This document shows, piece after piece, positions 24,185 to 26,143 of a DNA stretch of 26,143 nucleotides; within the stretch, counting starts at the first letter, position 1, and each line of letters opens with the position of its first letter. The translations under genes were made by a program, and so were the position numbers. The stretch comes from Mobilitalea sp. (lineage in GTDB: Bacteria; Bacillota_A; Clostridia; Lachnospirales; Lachnospiraceae), in assembly GCA_029974875.1 (NCBI GenBank), contig JARKQP010000894.1:1-26143 (forward strand). Direction: 5' to 3'. A model generated the notes under the pieces. It was not told the DNA's origin. It made no database searches and saw only the letters and a list, made by a program, of their open reading frames with translations.

Positions 24185-25147
24185 ATGAATGTAGTAGAAA
24201 TTAAGAATCTAACTAAGAATTACAGGAAATCCAGGGGGATTATCGATGTAAACCTCAATGTGGAGCAAGGGGAAATCTTTGGCTTTATCGGCCCCAACGG
24301 TGCCGGAAAATCCACCACCATACGTACCCTGCTCGGACTTATTTACCCTACAGAGGGCACTGCTACCGTCTTTGGCAAAAGCTGCACCACCCATCCGGAA
24401 GTGCGGATGGAGCTTGGCTATCTGCCCTCCGAGGTATTCTATTATGACAATATGAAAGTAATAGATCTGCTAAAATACTCCGCCAGCTTTTACAAAAAAG
24501 ACTGTACGAAGCGGATCCATGAGCTTGCCGGGATTATGGACCTGGATCTGAAAAAGAAGATCGATGAGCTTTCCTTCGGTAATAAAAAGAAGGTCGGGAT
24601 TGTACAGGGGCTGCTTCACGAGCCCAAGCTAATCATCCTCGACGAACCTACCAGCGGCTTGGATCCGTTGATGCAGCAGAAATTCTTTGACCTTATTGCA
24701 TCAGAAAACAAAAAGGGTGCTACTGTCTTCTTTTCCTCCCACATACTGGGTGAGGTCCAGAGAATGTGCAGCCGTGTGGCCTTTATCAAAGAAGGCCGGA
24801 TCATTAAGCTGGAACGGATGAGCACTCTCCAGGAGAACAGCTATAAGAGGTTTTCCCTGGAAGCAAAATCAGCAATTGACAGGGATAAATTAAATATTAA
24901 CGGTGTGGGACGCCTGGAGCTGAGGGCTAACACTGCCAGCTTTATCTTTAAGGGCAACATTAATACCATTATGAAGAGTATCAGCGAGATTGAGCTTCGG
25001 AATATCTCCATCGAGGAGCCGGATCTTGAGGAGATATTTATGCATTACTATGCGAAGGAGGACCAAGCCTCCTTAAAAGCGGAGGAGGAAAAATCCTCCT
25101 CAAAAGTAAAGGAGGAAAAATCCTCCTCAAAAGCAGAGGAGGATTAG
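24185..25147 (+). CDS. ABC exporter ATP-binding protein (drug/peptide type)
   Basis: A 320-residue single-domain ATPase. It has Walker A GPNGAGKST (36-44), LPSE in place of a classic Q-loop Gln (81-83 region), signature LSFGNKKK (129-136), Walker B LIILDEP (149-155) and the switch His186 in SSHILGEVQR. After the domain, 215-295 is the accessory region common in antibiotic exporters (LEEIFMHYY). The C-terminus is a repetitive Lys/Glu/Ser tail (KAEEEKSSSK twice in variant form) encoded by DNA repeats that can form hairpins. It works with the permease starting 5 nt after its stop and probably also the one at 26107. Substrate unknown; antimicrobial or peptide export or self-protection is the usual role. 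TetR control suggests inducible expression. Confidence 0.93.
   Translation: MNVVEIKNLTKNYRKSRGIIDVNLNVEQGEIFGFIGPNGAGKSTTIRTLLGLIYPTEGTATVFGKSCTTHPEVRMELGYLPSEVFYYDNMKVIDLLKYSASFYKKDCTKRIHELAGIMDLDLKKKIDELSFGNKKKVGIVQGLLHEPKLIILDEPTSGLDPLMQQKFFDLIASENKKGATVFFSSHILGEVQRMCSRVAFIKEGRIIKLERMSTLQENSYKRFSLEAKSAIDRDKLNINGVGRLELRANTASFIFKGNINTIMKSISEIELRNISIEEPDLEEIFMHYYAKEDQASLKAEEEKSSSKVKEEKSSSKAEED
25064..25145 (+). repeat. GGAGGA/TCCTCC repeats in the 3' end of the ATPase gene; can mask the next ribosome binding site
   Basis: The block AGGAGGAAAAATCCTCCTC occurs twice (about 25083-25101 and 25110-25128), and each is itself a stem AGGAGGA-AAAA-TCCTCCT. The second TCCTCC also forms a stronger alternative stem: AATCCTCCTC (25119-25128) with GAGGAGGATT (25136-25145), 10 perfect pairs with a 7-nt loop. 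The 3' arm is the ribosome binding site of the permease gene starting at 25153. Ribosomes finishing the ATPase gene would open it, suggesting translational coupling. Confidence 0.7.
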
Positions 25148-25152
25148 GCATT

Positions 25153-25956
25153 ATGAACATATTCCTTTATGAAGTGAAATCCCTCCGAAAGTCCATCATT
25201 ACCTGGTCTTTAAGCTTATTAGCACTGGCTGCCCTATACCTGTCCATTTACCCCAGTCTGGCAAAAGATGCCGAGGATTTCAAGAAATTGATTGAAGGCT
25301 ACCCGGAAGCCATCCGGGCCATGCTGGGAATTAACCTGGAATACATTACTTCTTTACTGGGCTTTTATTCCATGATATTCACCTTCATCCTCCTATGCGG
25401 TGCCATCCAGGCAATGAACCTTGGCGTTTCCATTCTTTCCAAGGAGTCCAGGGAGCGCACAGCGGATTTCCTCCTGGTGAAGCCGGTATCCCGCAGCTCC
25501 ATTGTCAGCGCAAAGCTCCTCGCTGCCCTGACAGCAATTGTAATAACGGATATTATATTTATCGGGTTATCAACCCTGATGGCTGTTTTACAAAATACAG
25601 AGGATTTTAATCCGAAATTATTTTTTATGATTAACCTGAGCATGTTTTTTGTCCAAATTGTATTTATTGCCATCGGGATGCTGGTATCCGTATTTTTTAA
25701 AAAAATTAAAAATGTGCTTCCGATTTCCCTTGGATTTGTCTTTGGCTTTTACTTAATCGGCGCATTGCTAATCACGGATACTGATAATAAAGCGGAAAGG
25801 ATCCTGTCCCCCTTCAAATATTTTGATATCACTTATATCATCAATAACGGCAGCTATGAGTCCTTATACCTTATCATAAGCCTGATTATCATAGCTGTAT
25901 GTGTTACCATAGGCTATATCATATATAACAGGAAGGATATCCACGCCGTAAATTAA
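25153..25956 (+). CDS. ABC-2 type exporter permease
   Basis: A 267-residue membrane protein with about six hydrophobic segments (around 16-33, 65-95, 125-145, 155-180, 185-208 and 238-260). It has the motif SKESRERTADFLLVKPVSRS at about 97-116, the cytoplasmic coupling region typical of ABC-2 permeases that pair with antibiotic or peptide exporter ATPases. The ATG lies 5 nt after the ATPase stop. Its ribosome binding site, GAGGAGG, is 10 nt upstream and inside the ATPase gene, where it can be hidden in a hairpin. Its N-terminus MNIFLYEVKSLRK resembles that of the next gene (MNIFLRELKSNR), suggesting a duplicated pair forming a heterodimer. Confidence 0.9.
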   Translation: MNIFLYEVKSLRKSIITWSLSLLALAALYLSIYPSLAKDAEDFKKLIEGYPEAIRAMLGINLEYITSLLGFYSMIFTFILLCGAIQAMNLGVSILSKESRERTADFLLVKPVSRSSIVSAKLLAALTAIVITDIIFIGLSTLMAVLQNTEDFNPKLFFMINLSMFFVQIVFIAIGMLVSVFFKKIKNVLPISLGFVFGFYLIGALLITDTDNKAERILSPFKYFDITYIINNGSYESLYLIISLIIIAVCVTIGYIIYNRKDIHAVN

Positions 25957-26000
25957 ATTACGGATATCCTCCACTTTCCACCTTTATTTATCCTAAAATC

Positions 26001-26106
26001 GAAAGGCACAGGTGTAAGTTTGAAAGAAAGTCACTTTCAAACTATTTATTAAGGCCTATTCACTTTTTGAATAGGTCATCAAAAAGTGAAAGGCACGGGT
26101 GTAATT
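26001..26106 (+). promoter_or_regulatory. Structured leader element, copy 2 (before second exporter permease)
   Basis: In order: an initiation motif GAAAGGCACAGGTGTAA (26001-26017), a stem AGTTTGAAAG/CTTTCAAACT, the block TTTATTAAGGCCTATTCA, a stem CCTATTC (26055-26061) with GAATAGG (26069-26075), an overlapping alternative stem CACTTTTT (26061-26068) with AAAAAGTG (26081-26088), then a second initiation motif (26088-26104) and ATG. The last two stems exclude each other. The layout matches the leader at 9731-9819, with compensatory changes. No terminator was seen in 25957-26000 beyond a short CCGTAA/TTACGG stem at the preceding stop. Confidence 0.65.
26020..26052 (+). CDS. Possible leader micro-ORF (10 codons) in leader copy 2
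   Basis: TTG then nine codons and TAA encode LKESHFQTIY. The TTG stands exactly 2 nt after the GAAAGGCACRGGTGTAA motif, the same spacing as the ATGs at 24185 and 26107, which supports it as a real start. The homologous place in copy 1 encodes LKKPFQPFY. It could be a leader peptide or the remnant of a duplicated gene start. Confidence 0.4.
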   Translation: MKESHFQTIY

Positions 26107-26143
26107 ATGAATATATTCCTCCGAGAATTAAAATCAAACAGAA
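26107..26143 (+). CDS. Start of a second ABC-2 type permease (cut by window edge)
   Basis: ATG at 26107, 2 nt after a copy of the initiation motif, opens MNIFLRELKSNR and runs off the window. The first residues match the preceding permease (MNIFLYEVKSLR) at nine of twelve positions, so it is almost certainly its paralogue and the partner subunit of the same exporter. Confidence 0.75.
   Translation, partial: MNIFLRELKSNR

Overview
The window looks like chromosome from an anaerobic Bacillota of the Lachnospiraceae/Clostridiales type. Evidence for this: strong AGGAGG-like ribosome binding sites, several TTG starts, moderate GC, a ribose-type sugar ABC importer beside GH78/GH43 glycosidases, and a cluster resembling the DUF5716/DUF5717 families I associate with Lachnospiraceae. 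The host assignment is inference from gene content, with no marker gene present.

Region 1 (about 1-11.9 kb) is a carbohydrate-use locus read right to left. In transcription order it encodes a double-domain ABC ATPase, a permease, a sugar-binding lipoprotein, a second permease, a GH78 alpha-L-rhamnosidase, a GH43 enzyme and a DUF5060-type TIM-barrel glycosidase. None of the three enzymes has a signal peptide, so breakdown is probably intracellular. A divergent regulator (11.9-14.4 kb) fuses an AraC-type DNA-binding region to a GH39 fold that lacks its acid/base glutamate, so it is probably a sugar-sensing pseudoenzyme. The space between regulator and operon holds a tandem array of palindromes. 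The start of the window holds the probable C-terminus of a rightward gene that converges on the operon.

Region 2 (14.5-21.9 kb, leftward) is a four-gene cluster: a 1202-residue protein with beta-sandwich domains followed by long helical repeats, an Hsp70/actin-fold protein with degenerate nucleotide-binding motifs, a TPR-like protein, and a membrane protein with two helices and coiled coils. It also contains a 123-nt imperfect palindrome and an intercistronic hairpin. It looks like a self-contained, poorly characterised chaperone-like assembly.

Region 3 (21.9-26.1 kb, rightward) starts with a lone PLP-dependent CobD/HisC-like enzyme behind a strong promoter and long leader. It is followed by an autoregulated TetR gene (two identical operators) with a drug/peptide-type ABC exporter: an ATPase, a permease and the start of a paralogous permease cut by the window edge.

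The most unusual non-coding signals are two copies of one leader element, before the sugar permease at 9.73 kb and before the exporter permease at 26.1 kb. Each has a possible micro-ORF and mutually exclusive hairpins with a compensatory base-pair change. Next are the palindromic cassette array at 11.56-11.88 kb, the long palindrome at 18.14-18.26 kb whose mismatches are mostly G-U on the + strand, a purine-rich 38-bp-repeat leader at 1.7-1.95 kb, and repeats in the 3' end of the exporter ATPase that can hide the next gene's ribosome binding site.
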